64,000 bases of DNA from Pseudomonas sp. 31-12 (GTDB lineage: Bacteria > Pseudomonadota > Gammaproteobacteria > Pseudomonadales > Pseudomonadaceae): positions 620,001-684,000 of the forward strand of contig NZ_CP029482.1 of assembly GCF_003151075.1 (NCBI RefSeq), read 5' to 3'. Below are positions 17,719 through 28,683 of this stretch, piece after piece (position 1 is the stretch's first letter; every line of letters begins with the position of its first letter). A program made the position numbers and the translations under genes. The notes under the pieces are model-generated. The model ran no database searches and was not told the DNA's origin. It saw only the letters and a list, made by a program, of their open reading frames with translations.

Positions 17719-17949
17719 ATGAAAGCTGATATCCATCCAGATTATCCAGTCATTGCTGTTACTTGCAGCTGTGGCAACAAGTTCGAAACCCGTTCGACCT
17801 TCGGCAAAGCTCTGCCGATCGACGTTTGCAACGAATGCCACCCGTTCTACACCGGTAAGCAGAAGACTCTGGATACCGGCGGCCGTGTGCAGCGCTTCGC
17901 AGACCGTTTCGGTGCTTTCGGCAAGAAAGCTCCTGCTGCAGCAGAGTAA
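17719..17949 (+). CDS. rpmE: RpmE, 50S ribosomal protein L31
   Basis: A 76-residue L31 protein of the zinc-binding (Cys-containing) type: CSC near residue 16 and CNEC near residue 37 supply the metal ligands. The last residues are Ala/Lys-rich. The ribosome site is GAGGAAG. Its predicted terminator overlaps the following gene's start. Confidence 0.97.
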   Translation: MKADIHPDYPVIAVTCSCGNKFETRSTFGKALPIDVCNECHPFYTGKQKTLDTGGRVQRFADRFGAFGKKAPAAAE

Positions 17950-17981
17950 GGTTCGAAAGCCCCATGGGCTTTACCTTGCTA

Positions 17982-18764
17982 ATGAAAAAGGCGTCCCTCG
18001 CGGGCGCCTTTTTTGTGTCCGCGATTTGGCTGTCCGGCGCCCAGGCTTTCTGCCCGGTGCCGAGCGGCCTTACACCCGTCGCGGTGCAGCGGGTGGTGGA
18101 TGGCGACACCTTGCGCCTGAACGATGGCCGCAGTGTGCGCATGATCGGCTTGAACACGCCTGAGCTGGGCAAGCAGGGCCGTTCAGACGAGCCGTTTGCC
18201 GTGGTTGCGCGCAAACGCCTGGAAGCGCTGGTTGCAGCCAGCGACGGACGCGTGAGTTTGCTGCCTGGTAAAGAGAGCCAAGATCATTACGGCCGCACGC
18301 TGGCCCATGTCTATGGTGCCAATGGCGCCAACCTCGAAGCGCAGATGCTTGCCGAAGGTCTTGGATTTCAAGTGGCGGTCGCGCCGAATATCGATTTGGT
18401 CGGCTGCCAGCAAGCCGCCGAACGCAGTGCCCGTCAGGCCGGTCTTGGGCTGTGGCGGCAATCCCCTGTACTGAAAGCAGAGCAGATCAACGCTTCCGGT
18501 TTCGCCGTGCTCAGCGGTCGTGTGAGCAAGGTTCAGCGCAATCGCGGCGGGGTTTGGATTGAGTTGCAGGACGCGGTTGTATTGCGCGTTGCACCCAATT
18601 TGCTCGGGCAGTTCGATGTAGCGTCGCTTGAGCGGCTGAAGGGCAAGCAGATCGAGGCGCGTGGCTGGGTAGTGGATCGATCGCGCCGGGGCGGTTTGAA
18701 ATCTGGGCAGGCGCGCTGGCTTCTGTCGCTCACCGATCCGTCGATGCTGCACGCGGCGCCCTGA
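17982..18764 (+). CDS. Secreted thermonuclease-family (SNase-like) nuclease
   Basis: From the ATG at 17982 the protein has 260 residues. It begins with a signal peptide (MKKASLAGAFFVSAIWLSG, cleavage after AQA), then a staphylococcal-nuclease fold: VVDGDTLRL and VRMIGLNTPE are the conserved Ca-site/active-site strands, with the YGRTLAHVY segment following. It therefore probably cleaves nucleic acid in the periplasm or outside. An upstream in-frame ATG at 17964 adds MGFTLL and has a better placed AAGG, so the start is not certain. Codons 2-11 overlap a perfect terminator hairpin. Confidence 0.85.
   Translation: MKKASLAGAFFVSAIWLSGAQAFCPVPSGLTPVAVQRVVDGDTLRLNDGRSVRMIGLNTPELGKQGRSDEPFAVVARKRLEALVAASDGRVSLLPGKESQDHYGRTLAHVYGANGANLEAQMLAEGLGFQVAVAPNIDLVGCQQAAERSARQAGLGLWRQSPVLKAEQINASGFAVLSGRVSKVQRNRGGVWIELQDAVVLRVAPNLLGQFDVASLERLKGKQIEARGWVVDRSRRGGLKSGQARWLLSLTDPSMLHAAP
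17985..18014 (+). terminator. Rho-independent terminator of rpmE inside the nuclease signal-peptide codons
   Basis: Arms AAAAAGGCGTCC and GGGCGCCTTTTT (12 pairs, one G-U) around CTCGC, ending in a run of T. It begins at the codon after the nuclease ATG. Confidence 0.85.
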
Positions 18765-18946
18765 GAAAAAATTGTAGACATTTTTTCTATTGATTGTGAA
18801 CAGTCTATCCCTTGTGTTCCGTGGCTCTTGGCCCAAAGTCTTAGGGCAGGGCGCTTGACAGGGGTGACTGGTCAGTCTTGTGGGGACTTTGCGACACGCG
18901 TATCCTCGGCGGTCCGTCTGTCCAACAGTAAAAGCGGAATGCCCAC

Positions 18947-20215
18947 ATGTCTGATTTGAAAACTGCCGCTCTCGAATATCACGCCCATCCTCGTCCAGGG
19001 AAGCTGAGTGTCGAGCTCACCAAGGCCACCGCTACCGCCCGCGACCTGTCGCTGGCCTACAGCCCCGGCGTAGCCGAACCAGTACGCGAAATCGCCCGCG
19101 ATCCTGAACTGGCCTACAAATACACCGGCAAAGGCAACCTGGTTGCAGTCATTTCCGATGGCACCGCGATTCTCGGCCTGGGTAACCTCGGCCCATTGGC
19201 TTCCAAGCCAGTCATGGAAGGTAAAGGCGTGCTGTTCAAGCGTTTCGCCGGCATCGACGTTTTCGACATCGAAGTCGACTCCGAAAGCCCGCAAGCCTTC
19301 ATCGACACCGTCAAGCGTATCTCCATCACCTTCGGTGGCATCAACCTGGAAGACATCAAGGCACCTGAGTGCTTTGAGATCGAACGCGCTCTGATCGAGC
19401 AGTGCGACATTCCGGTATTCCACGATGACCAGCACGGCACCGCGATCGTTACCGCCGCCGGCATGATCAACGCCCTGGAAATCGCTGGCAAAACCCTCGC
19501 CGACGCCAAGATCGTCTGCCTGGGCGCCGGTGCGGCCGCCATCTCCTGCATGAAATTGCTGGTGAGCATGGGCGCCAACATCGAAAACATCTTCATGGTT
19601 GATCGTACCGGCGTGATCCACTCCGGCCGTGACGACCTGAACCAGTACAAGGCTGTCTTCGCTCACGCGACCGACAAGCGCACCCTGGCTGACGCCCTGA
19701 CCGGTGCCGACGTGTTCGTTGGCCTGTCCGGCCCGAACCTGTTGAGCGCTGAAGGCCTGAAATCCATGGCGGCCAACCCGATCGTGTTCGCCTGCTCCAA
19801 CCCGGATCCGGAAATCGCCCCGGAACTGGCGCACGCCACCCGTGACGACGTGATCATGGCGACCGGCCGTTCGGACTACCCGAACCAGGTCAACAACGTG
19901 CTGGGCTTCCCGTTCATCTTCCGTGGTGCCCTGGACGTTCGCGCCAAGCGCATCAACGAAGAAATGAAAGTGGCCGCGGCCAACGCCCTGCGCGAACTGG
20001 CCAAGCTGCCGGTTCCTCAGGAAGTGTGCGACGCCTACGGTGGCATCAAGCTGGAATTCGGTCGTGAGTACATCATTCCGAAGCCGATGGATGCTCGCCT
20101 GATTACCGTGATCTCCGATGCTGTGGCCAAAGCCGCCATCGAGACCGGCGTAGCAACCCTGCCGTATCCGAAGAACTACCCGCTGAAAAGCGTGGATGAC
20201 GTGTTCAACGGCTAA
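18947..20215 (+). CDS. maeB: MaeB-type malic enzyme (short form)
   Basis: A 422-residue NAD(P)-dependent oxaloacetate-decarboxylating malate dehydrogenase: malate to pyruvate plus CO2 and reduced cofactor. SLAYSPGVAEPV and the metal-binding FHDDQHGTA are conserved malic-enzyme motifs, and the Rossmann motif is GAGAAAISC near residue 198. It lacks the phosphotransacetylase-like C-terminal half of the long MaeB form. A strong terminator follows. Confidence 0.93.
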   Translation: MSDLKTAALEYHAHPRPGKLSVELTKATATARDLSLAYSPGVAEPVREIARDPELAYKYTGKGNLVAVISDGTAILGLGNLGPLASKPVMEGKGVLFKRFAGIDVFDIEVDSESPQAFIDTVKRISITFGGINLEDIKAPECFEIERALIEQCDIPVFHDDQHGTAIVTAAGMINALEIAGKTLADAKIVCLGAGAAAISCMKLLVSMGANIENIFMVDRTGVIHSGRDDLNQYKAVFAHATDKRTLADALTGADVFVGLSGPNLLSAEGLKSMAANPIVFACSNPDPEIAPELAHATRDDVIMATGRSDYPNQVNNVLGFPFIFRGALDVRAKRINEEMKVAAANALRELAKLPVPQEVCDAYGGIKLEFGREYIIPKPMDARLITVISDAVAKAAIETGVATLPYPKNYPLKSVDDVFNG

Positions 20216-20234
20216 GTCGTTTAGCGCTTCAACC

Positions 20235-20269
20235 GAAAGCCCCGATTCGTATGAGTCGGGGCTTTTTTT
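20235..20269 (+). terminator. Rho-independent terminator after maeB
   Basis: Arms AAAGCCCCGA and TCGGGGCTTT around TTCGTATGAG, followed by TTTTTG, 20 bases after the stop. Confidence 0.93.
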
Positions 20270-20301
20270 GTCTGTGGTTTTTGTGGTGTCTGTGAGGGAC
20301 T

Positions 20302-20396
20302 CTTCGCGGGCAAGCTCGCTCCCACAGTGGATTATCGGTGTGCATGCGATCTGGTACGCAACAGAGATCCCTGTGGGAGCGGGCTTGCCCGCGAAG
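20302..20396. repeat. Paired REP palindrome of the TGTGGGAGCGGGCTTGC type
   Basis: Arms CTTCGCGGGCAAGCTCGCTC and GAGCGGGCTTGCCCGCGAAG flank about 55 bases. It lies between the convergent terminators of maeB and ponA. Confidence 0.88.
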
Positions 20397-20431
20397 GGGC
20401 CTTCCAGGACAACACAAAACCTGCAGGCAAT

Positions 20432-20467
20432 AAAAAGCCCCGCACCTCTCTCGAAGGCGGGGCTTTT
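20432..20467 (-). terminator. Rho-independent terminator after ponA
   Basis: On the minus strand, arms AAAAGCCCCGC and GCGGGGCTTTTT with an intervening CTTCGAGAGAGGT loop, followed by ATT. Confidence 0.85.
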
Positions 20468-20483
20468 GCATTGCGCTACGCGA

Positions 20484-22931
20484 TCAGAACAAATCGATCG
20501 GCGCCGCCTCATCCGCCGGCAGCGGGCTACCCGGCGCATTGCCGTTACCCAGCTCATTCACCGACGGTGGTGTGTCTTCAGCCTTGAACAGCTCGAAGTA
20601 CGCGCCTGGCGTGCCCGGGGTGGCTGCGCGACCGCTGACCGGGTCAACCCGCAGGCTGAGGATGCCTTCCGGCTCTGCCTGGGTATGAGGCGGCTTGTCT
20701 TTCAGAGCGGCAGCCATGTAGTTCATCCAGATCGGCAGCGCGACGGTGCCGCCGAACTCACGTTTGCCCAGGCTTTCAGGCTGATCGAAGCCGGTCCAGA
20801 CGGTGGTCACGTAATCGGCGTTGTAGCCGGAGAACCAGGCGTCCTTGGATTCGTTGGTGGTACCGGTCTTGCCCGCAATGTCACTGCGGCCCAAGGCCAG
20901 AGCGCGGCGGCCGGTGCCGAGCTTGATCACGTCCTCGAGCATGCTGTTGAGGATGTAGGTGGTGCGACCATCGACGATGCGTTCAGCCACGGCTGGCGTC
21001 TGCGGTGCAGCGCCGGGTGCGGCCGGAGCCTCGCCTGGCGTCGTATTGATCGTGAACGCCTGGGCCTCGCTCGGTGCGGCGATGCCGTTGGTTGCTACAT
21101 CGCTCTGAGGAACGCTCGGCGGGTTGGCGACGAACAGCGTGTCGCCATTGCGGCTTTCGATCTTGTCGATGATGTACGGGGTGATTTTGTAGCCGCCGTT
21201 GGCGAAAGTGCTCCAGCCGGTGGCGATTTCCATTGGCGTCAGGGTCGCGGTGCCCAGGGCCAGGGACAGGTTGCGCGGCAGGTCCTGCTTGTTGAAGCCG
21301 AACTTGCTGATGTAGTCGATGGTGCGATCGACGCCCAGCGCCTGCAGCAGTCGGATCGACACCAGATTGCGCGACTTGTACAACCCTTCACGCAGGCGGA
21401 TCGGGCCCAGGAAGGTGTTGGTGTCGTTCTTCGGACGCCAGACCTTGTCCAGGTATTCGTCGACAAACACTATCGGTGCATCGTTCACCAGGCTGGCGGC
21501 GGTGTAGCCGTTGTCCAGCGCAGCGCTGTACACGAAGGGCTTGAAGCTCGAACCCGGCTGACGTTTGGCCTGCATGGCGCGGTTGTAGTTGCTCTGCTCG
21601 AAGGCAAAACCACCGACCAGCGAGCGTATGGCGCCGTTCTGCGGATCAAGGGACACCAGCGCACCTTGCGCTTGCGGGATCTGGCTGAACTTCAGCGAAT
21701 TGTCCGGTTGGCGTTGCACGCGAATCAGGTCACCGACCTGCGCCACGTCAGATGGCTGCTTCGGATTGGCGCCCATGCTGTTGGTGTTCAGGAATGGACG
21801 TGCCCATTTCATGGTGTCCCAGGCGACGTGTTCTTCACCGGTGCGGGTAATCACTTGCAGGCCGTTCTTGTCGACCTGAGTGACGATGGCCGGCTCAAGG
21901 CTGCTGATGGTCCGCTGTTTGGTCAGCTCGGTGGCCCAGGCCTCGCGAGTCTTGCCCGGCAGGCGCGATTCAGGGCCGCGATAGCCGTGTCGCTGATCGT
22001 AGGTCATCAAGCCTTCGTGGACGGCGGTGTTGGCCATTTCCTGAAGATTGCTCGGTACCGTCGTGGTGACGCGGAAACCTTCGGTGTACGCATCGCTGCC
22101 ATAACGGCCGACCATTTCGGCGCGGGCCATTTCGGCGATGTACGGCGCGTTCACTTCCGGCGTCGGCACGTGGTAGCTGGCGTTCAGCGGCTCGTTGATT
22201 GCGGTGGTGTAGTCGGCTTCGGTGATCTTGCCGAGCTTGTACATGCGCCCAAGGATCCAGTCGCGACGTTCCTTGCTGCGAGCCGGGTTGGCCAGTGGGT
22301 TGAAGCGCGAAGGAGCTTTTGGCAGGCCGGCGATCATCGCCATCTGCGCCAGGCTGACATCACGAATCGACTTGCCGTAGTAAACCTGCGCGGCGGCTTC
22401 GATGCCGTAGGCGCGGTTACCCAGGTAGATTTTGTTGACGTACAGCTCGAGGATCTCGTCCTTGGTCAGCTGCCGTTCGATCTGCAGGGCCAGGAGAATT
22501 TCGGTGGTTTTGCGCGAGAAGCTGCGTTCGCTGGTCAGGAAGAAGTTCTTCGCCACCTGCATGGTGATGGTGCTGCCGCCGGACTGGATGTGTCCGCTTT
22601 TTACCAGTTGGGTCGCAGCGCGCATCAGGCTGCTGGGATCGACGCCATAGTGGTTGGCGAAATTGTCGTCTTCAGCGCTTAGTAACGCATTGATGAAATT
22701 GGGGGGAATGTCGGCGAAACGGATCGGCGTGCGGCGCATTTCGCCAAATTCTGCGATCAACTTGTTGTCGCTGCTGTACACCCGCAATGGAATCTGCAAC
22801 TGGATGCTTCTCAGAGCCTCCACAGATGGCAATCCCGGACTAAGGTAAAGAAACGCGCCGCTCAGACCAAGGAGCAGTCCGCAGAAAACGGCGACGATGG
22901 ACCAACCGAAAAATTTCAGCAGACGAATCAA
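20484..22931 (-). CDS. ponA: Penicillin-binding protein 1A (PonA/MrcA), bifunctional peptidoglycan synthase
   Basis: An 815-residue class A PBP from the TTG at 22931. One N-terminal membrane helix (residues ~6-30) precedes the GT51 domain with the catalytic EDDNFANHYG; the transpeptidase domain has SSFKPF (Ser nucleophile), SRNLVS (SxN) and KTGTTNESKD. The frame runs upstream to 23123, but homologous proteins start at the RLLKFF segment, and a perfect TATAAT overlaps the upstream ATG at 23031, so that ATG should not be in the transcript. It is divergent from pilM, a conserved pairing. Confidence 0.94.
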   Translation of the reverse strand: MIRLLKFFGWSIVAVFCGLLLGLSGAFLYLSPGLPSVEALRSIQLQIPLRVYSSDNKLIAEFGEMRRTPIRFADIPPNFINALLSAEDDNFANHYGVDPSSLMRAATQLVKSGHIQSGGSTITMQVAKNFFLTSERSFSRKTTEILLALQIERQLTKDEILELYVNKIYLGNRAYGIEAAAQVYYGKSIRDVSLAQMAMIAGLPKAPSRFNPLANPARSKERRDWILGRMYKLGKITEADYTTAINEPLNASYHVPTPEVNAPYIAEMARAEMVGRYGSDAYTEGFRVTTTVPSNLQEMANTAVHEGLMTYDQRHGYRGPESRLPGKTREAWATELTKQRTISSLEPAIVTQVDKNGLQVITRTGEEHVAWDTMKWARPFLNTNSMGANPKQPSDVAQVGDLIRVQRQPDNSLKFSQIPQAQGALVSLDPQNGAIRSLVGGFAFEQSNYNRAMQAKRQPGSSFKPFVYSAALDNGYTAASLVNDAPIVFVDEYLDKVWRPKNDTNTFLGPIRLREGLYKSRNLVSIRLLQALGVDRTIDYISKFGFNKQDLPRNLSLALGTATLTPMEIATGWSTFANGGYKITPYIIDKIESRNGDTLFVANPPSVPQSDVATNGIAAPSEAQAFTINTTPGEAPAAPGAAPQTPAVAERIVDGRTTYILNSMLEDVIKLGTGRRALALGRSDIAGKTGTTNESKDAWFSGYNADYVTTVWTGFDQPESLGKREFGGTVALPIWMNYMAAALKDKPPHTQAEPEGILSLRVDPVSGRAATPGTPGAYFELFKAEDTPPSVNELGNGNAPGSPLPADEAAPIDLF

Positions 22932-23031
22932 GGCTTTGGGATATCCAGGGCAAAGAATGAATTGGGCAACAGGGTTCAGATAACAGGGAACGACCCGCGC
23001 TTGCAGTAAAAACCGGAAAAAAACGCTGGGC

Positions 23032-23037
23032 ATTATA
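23032..23037 (-). promoter_or_regulatory. -10 element of the ponA promoter
   Basis: A perfect TATAAT on the minus strand, about 100 bases before the TTG start of ponA; no strong -35 hexamer is seen at 17 bases. Confidence 0.5.
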
Positions 23038-23118
23038 AGCATTTTTCCGTCGAGGGCGTCATTTGCGCTGCTGTCAAGACGGGTGGTTTGAACGCAATGG
23101 GTATTACAGAGTCCGTAA

Positions 23119-24209
<1,091 letters not shown>

Positions 24210-24210
<1 letters not shown>

Positions 24211-24776
24211 TGGCGCGGATCAACCTTTTACCCTGGCGCGAAGAGCTGCGTGAAGAACGTCGCAAACGCTTTTTGCTGGCGCTGGTCGGCGTATTGGTGT
24301 GCTCGGTGGGCGCGATTTTTATCGCAGACCAAGTCATCAACGCCGCCATTGACCGACAGGTGGCCCGGAACGATTACATCGGCAAACAGATTGCCGTGGT
24401 CGACGAGCGCATCAAGCAGATCAGCGAGCTGAAGTCCCGTCGCCAGCAGCTCGTCGAGCGCATGCGCATCATTCAGGACCTGCAAGGCAACCGTCCGATC
24501 AGCGGGAGGATTTTCGACCAGTTGGCGCGTACCCTGCCGGACGGGGTGTATTTCACCGAAGTGAAGATGGCCGGTAAAACCCTATCCATTACCGGCGCGG
24601 CGGAATCGAACAATCGTGTTTCCGACCTGATGCGCAATCTGGATGCGTCCGACTGGTTCGATGCGCCGAGTCTCACGGAAGTCAAAGCCACCACTGCCGG
24701 GCAGCTGGATCAGGCCAATGTCTTTCAGTTGACCGTTCGTCAGACCCAGCCCGCTGTCGTGGAGGCTGGCAAATGA
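24210..24776 (+). CDS. pilN: PilN, type IV pilus alignment-complex protein
   Basis: A 188-residue bitopic protein. The N-terminal cytoplasmic motif ARINLLPWREE docks into PilM; one transmembrane helix follows at about residues 21-42, and the remainder is a periplasmic coiled coil plus ferredoxin-like domain that pairs with PilO. The gene overlaps both pilM and pilO, so translation is coupled. Confidence 0.96.
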
Positions 24777-25396
24777 GCCCCTCGGAATGGTTTGAAGGCC
24801 TGCGCAAGATCGACATCAACGATCTGGACACCAACAACATGGGCTCCTGGCCGCCAGCGATCAAGGCCCTGGCGGGTGTCTTGCTGATGGTGCTGGTGCT
24901 GACCCTTGGTTACACCTTTTACATCAGCGATCTGGAAGATCACCTCGAACTTCAACGTGAGCAAGAGTCGACCCTCAAGGAGCAATTCGCGACCAAGGCG
25001 CACATGGCGGCGAACCTGGAGCTGTACACCCAGCAGATGAAAGAGATGGAGAACTCTTTCGGTGTGTTACTGCGGCAATTGCCCAGCGACACCGAAGTAC
25101 CGGGGCTGCTGGAAGACATCACCCGCACTGGCCTCGGCAGCGGGCTGGAGTTCGAAGAGATCAAGCTGCTGCCGGAAGTTACCCAGCAGTTCTACATCGA
25201 ACTGCCGATCCAGATCACCGTGACCGGCGCCTATCACGACCTGGCGACGTTCGTCAGTGGCGTGGCCGGATTGCCGCGGATCGTTACGCTGCATGATTTC
25301 GATCTCGCGCCAGCCGACCCCGAAGGCGGTCCGAAGCTGCGCATGAGCATCCTGGCCAAGACCTACCGCTATAACGACAAGGGGCTGCAGAAATGA
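24773..25396 (+). CDS. pilO: PilO, type IV pilus alignment-complex protein
   Basis: A 207-residue bitopic protein with a short cytoplasmic start, a membrane helix at about residues 31-50, a coiled coil (LEDHLELQREQESTLKEQF) and a periplasmic ferredoxin-like domain. It forms heterodimers with PilN and contacts PilP. The gene overlaps both neighbours by four bases. Confidence 0.95.
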   Translation: MSPSEWFEGLRKIDINDLDTNNMGSWPPAIKALAGVLLMVLVLTLGYTFYISDLEDHLELQREQESTLKEQFATKAHMAANLELYTQQMKEMENSFGVLLRQLPSDTEVPGLLEDITRTGLGSGLEFEEIKLLPEVTQQFYIELPIQITVTGAYHDLATFVSGVAGLPRIVTLHDFDLAPADPEGGPKLRMSILAKTYRYNDKGLQK

Positions 25397-25920
25397 CCCC
25401 GATTCGTTGCTTGTTGATGGTTGTGTTGTTCGCCGGTCTGGCCGGTTGCGGCAACGGCAATGACGTCGGTGACCTCGACGCCTACATGAACGAAGTGCGC
25501 CTGCGGCCACCCGGCAAGATTGAACCAACGCCGACATTCCGGTCTTACCCAACGTTCACCTACAACGCTGCCAACCTGCGCAGCCCGTTTTCCCGGCAGG
25601 TCAGGGTCGACCTGGCGGGGCAAAAGCGCGGCTCGCGCAACGTCAAACCCGACCCCAACCGGGCCAAGCAATACCTCGAAGGTTTCAACATCGAGCAGTT
25701 TGAAATGGTCGGCACGATTTCCAATGCCACCGGCTCCTTTGCGCTGTTGCGCGGGGCAGGCGGGGTGCATCGGCTGAAAGTCGGCGATTACCTGGGGCGT
25801 AACGATGGACGGATCGTCGCCATCAGCGGCTCGCAAGTCGATGTGGTCGAAATCGTTCCCGACGGCGAAGGCGCCTGGCTGGAACGACCACGGACCATCC
25901 CTTTGAAAGAGCACTCATAG
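25393..25920 (+). CDS. pilP: PilP, type IV pilus lipoprotein
   Basis: A 175-residue lipoprotein. The signal peptide ends in the lipobox LAGC (Cys at about residue 19). A flexible periplasmic linker precedes a C-terminal beta domain (about residues 90-165) that links the PilNO complex to the PilQ secretin. The gene overlaps pilO by four bases. Confidence 0.95.
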   Translation: MTPIRCLLMVVLFAGLAGCGNGNDVGDLDAYMNEVRLRPPGKIEPTPTFRSYPTFTYNAANLRSPFSRQVRVDLAGQKRGSRNVKPDPNRAKQYLEGFNIEQFEMVGTISNATGSFALLRGAGGVHRLKVGDYLGRNDGRIVAISGSQVDVVEIVPDGEGAWLERPRTIPLKEHS

Positions 25921-25933
25921 TGGAACTCGAATA

Positions 25934-28009
25934 ATGAACAGGATTTTCTCAACCCTCGGTATCTCGCTATGGATAGCGTTGCTGTCGCCGATGGTACAAG
26001 CGGCCAACCTCAAAGCGCTGGATGTCGCCGCGCTACCGGGTGATCGTGTCGAGTTGAAGTTGTCTTTCGATAGCCCGCCCCCGCAACCCCACGGTTACAC
26101 GACCGAGTCGCCCGCACGCATTGCGCTGGATCTGCCCGGCGTTGTCAGTCAGCTCAAAAGCAAAAATCGTGAACTGGGCGGCGGAAATGCCCGTAGCGCC
26201 ACAGTGGTGGAAGCCAAGGACCGTACGCGACTTATCATCAATCTGACTCAGTTAACCCCTTACAGCGCACGGGTTGAGGGCAACAATCTGATCGTGGTGG
26301 TCGGGCAAGGCGCCACCAACAAAGCGTCCCGCCCGCCCGCCAGCGCACCCCGCGCCGCGACTGCAACGCCAGCCCCGACGAAAGCCTACGCACCCGTGGG
26401 CAAGGCCATCCGTGGTGTGGATTTCCAGCGCGGCACGCAGGGTGAAGGCAATGTGGTGATTGATCTGTCGGATCCTTCCATCGCCCCGGATATTCAGGAA
26501 CGCGACGGCAAGATCATCCTCGGTTTTGCCAGAACCCAATTGCCAGAGCCATTGCGTGTGCGCCTGGACGTCAAGGATTTCGCCACCCCGGTGCAGTTCG
26601 TCAATGCCAGCGCCACGGGCGACCGGGCCACAATCAGCATTGAGCCCAGCGGCGCGTTCGATTATTCGACCTACCAGACTGACAACAAGCTGACGGTCAG
26701 CATCCGGCCGATGACGGTCGATGACCTGCAAAAGCGCAACGCCGAGCGTTTTGCCTATACCGGTGAAAAGCTCTCGCTGAATTTCCAGGACATCGATGTG
26801 CGTTCGGTGCTGCAACTGATCGCCGATTTCACCAACCTCAATCTGGTGGCCAGCGACACGGTGCAGGGCGGCATCACCTTGCGTTTGCAGAACGTGCCGT
26901 GGGACCAGGCGCTGGACCTGGTGCTAAAAACCAAAGGCCTGGACAAGCGCAAGATCGGCAACGTCCTGCTGGTGGCGCCGGCCGATGAAATCGCGGCGCG
27001 CGAGCGTCAGGAACTGGAGTCGCAGAAGCAAATCTCCGAGCTTGCGCCCCTGCGTCGTGAGTTGTTGCAGGTCAACTACGCGAAGGCTGCCGATATCGCC
27101 AAGCTGTTCACCTCGGTGACCAGTGCCGAAGCGAAAATCGACGAGCGGGGTTCTATCACGGTCGATGAGCGGACCAACAACATCATTGCCTACCAGACCC
27201 AGGACCGACTCGACGAACTTCGTCGTATCGTCGCGCAACTGGATATCCCGGTGCGCCAGGTCATGATCGAGGCGCGAATCGTCGAAGCCAACGTCGACTA
27301 CGACAAGAGCCTCGGCGTGCGCTGGGGTGGTTCGGTGCAGAAGGGCAACTGGAACACGTCTGGGGTCAACGGCTCTTCGACCACCATTGGTACGCCGGGC
27401 AGCACCAGTACCAATTCGCCGTTCGTCGACTTGGGGACCTCTGCCAATACTTCGGGGATCGGCATCGCCTTCATTACCGACAATGTGCTGCTGGACCTTG
27501 AGCTTTCGGCCATGGAGAAAACCGGCAACGGGGAAATCGTTTCGCAGCCCAAGGTGGTCACGTCCGACAAGGAGACCGCGAAAATCCTCAAGGGCACCGA
27601 GATTCCCTATCAGGAGGCCAGCTCCAGCGGTGCCACGTCGGTGTCGTTCAAGGAGGCGTCGCTGTCCCTTGAGGTCACGCCACAGATCACCCCGGACAAC
27701 CGCATCATCATGGAGGTCAAGGTCACCAAGGACGAACCGGACTATCTGAACAAGGTCCAGGATGTGCCGCCGATCAAGAAAAACGAGGTCAATGCCAAGG
27801 TCCTGGTCAATGATGGCGAGACCATCGTCATTGGCGGGGTTTTCTCAAATACTCAGAGCAAGGTTGTAGATAAGGTGCCATTTCTCGGTGATGTGCCGTA
27901 TCTTGGCCGCCTTTTCCGGCGTGATGTGGTTTCGGAGAAAAAATCCGAGCTGCTGGTATTTCTCACTCCGCGTATCATGAATAACCAGGCGATTGCTGTG
28001 AGTCATTGA
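25934..28009 (+). CDS. pilQ: PilQ, type IV pilus outer-membrane secretin
   Basis: A 691-residue protein. The signal peptide is cleaved after VQA (about residue 23). AMIN domains follow (about residues 30-250, peptidoglycan-binding), then an N0/STN domain with [20 protein letters not shown], an N1 domain, and the secretin pore with [15 protein letters not shown] near the C-terminus. The multimer is the channel through which the pilus leaves the cell. It is the last pil gene; aroK starts four bases after its stop. Confidence 0.97.
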   Translation: MNRIFSTLGISLWIALLSPMVQAANLKALDVAALPGDRVELKLSFDSPPPQPHGYTTESPARIALDLPGVVSQLKSKNRELGGGNARSATVVEAKDRTRLIINLTQLTPYSARVEGNNLIVVVGQGATNKASRPPASAPRAATATPAPTKAYAPVGKAIRGVDFQRGTQGEGNVVIDLSDPSIAPDIQERDGKIILGFARTQLPEPLRVRLDVKDFATPVQFVNASATGDRATISIEPSGAFDYSTYQTDNKLTVSIRPMTVDDLQKRNAERFAYTGEKLSLNFQDIDVRSVLQLIADFTNLNLVASDTVQGGITLRLQNVPWDQALDLVLKTKGLDKRKIGNVLLVAPADEIAARERQELESQKQISELAPLRRELLQVNYAKAADIAKLFTSVTSAEAKIDERGSITVDERTNNIIAYQTQDRLDELRRIVAQLDIPVRQVMIEARIVEANVDYDKSLGVRWGGSVQKGNWNTSGVNGSSTTIGTPGSTSTNSPFVDLGTSANTSGIGIAFITDNVLLDLELSAMEKTGNGEIVSQPKVVTSDKETAKILKGTEIPYQEASSSGATSVSFKEASLSLEVTPQITPDNRIIMEVKVTKDEPDYLNKVQDVPPIKKNEVNAKVLVNDGETIVIGGVFSNTQSKVVDKVPFLGDVPYLGRLFRRDVVSEKKSELLVFLTPRIMNNQAIAVSH

Positions 28010-28013
28010 TTCT

Positions 28014-28532
28014 GTGCGAAATTTGATTCTTGTTGGACCGATGGGAGCTGGAAAAAGCACCATCGGCCGGTTGCTGGCCAAAGAGCTGCGCCTGCCGTTC
28101 AAAGATTCCGATAAGGAAATTGAATTGCGCACGGGCGCCAATATCCCGTGGATTTTCGATAAAGAAGGCGAACCGGGCTTTCGTGACCGTGAGCAGGCGA
28201 TGATCGCCGAGCTGTGCGGCTGCGACGGCGTGGTGCTGGCGACCGGTGGGGGCGCGGTGATGCGCGAAGCCAATCGTCGGGCGTTGCACGCCGGCGGTCG
28301 GGTGGTCTATCTGCATGCCTCAGTCGAGCAGCAGGTCGGCCGCACGTCTCGCGATCGTAATCGTCCGTTGTTGCGCACCGCCGATCCGGCCAAGACCCTG
28401 CGGGATCTGCTGGCGATCCGCGATCCGCTGTATCGGGAAATCGCCGACCTGGTGGTTGAAACCGATGAGCGGCCACCACGAATGGTGGTGCTCGATATTC
28501 TCGAACGCTTGCAGCAACTACCTCCCCGTTAA
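28014..28532 (+). CDS. aroK: AroK, shikimate kinase
   Basis: A 172-residue kinase that phosphorylates shikimate at the 3-position with ATP. The P-loop is GPMGAGKST, with the shikimate-binding DxD region (FKDSDKEIE) and the lid/adenine motif RDRNRPLL. The start is GTG, four bases downstream of pilQ. Confidence 0.97.
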   Translation: MRNLILVGPMGAGKSTIGRLLAKELRLPFKDSDKEIELRTGANIPWIFDKEGEPGFRDREQAMIAELCGCDGVVLATGGGAVMREANRRALHAGGRVVYLHASVEQQVGRTSRDRNRPLLRTADPAKTLRDLLAIRDPLYREIADLVVETDERPPRMVVLDILERLQQLPPR

Positions 28533-28683
28533 AGCGAGGCGCGAAATGCGCTATCCTCGGCGTCCTGTCACCACCGCTCAAGGTTGTGGCGGATGGCTAC
28601 CGAACGGCGTCACACCAGCAGGCGCCGTGGACATTCGTTAACTCATGGCAGGACGCCTGATTCCATCTTCACTGTGGGGACAC

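Noticed and set aside
18183..18836. Minus-strand frame opposite the nuclease gene
   Set aside because: No ribosome site or domain; the plus-strand protein has a signal peptide and nuclease motifs.
20196..22682. Long plus-strand frame opposite ponA
   Set aside because: Starts inside the maeB terminator region and runs antisense to ponA with no recognisable domain.
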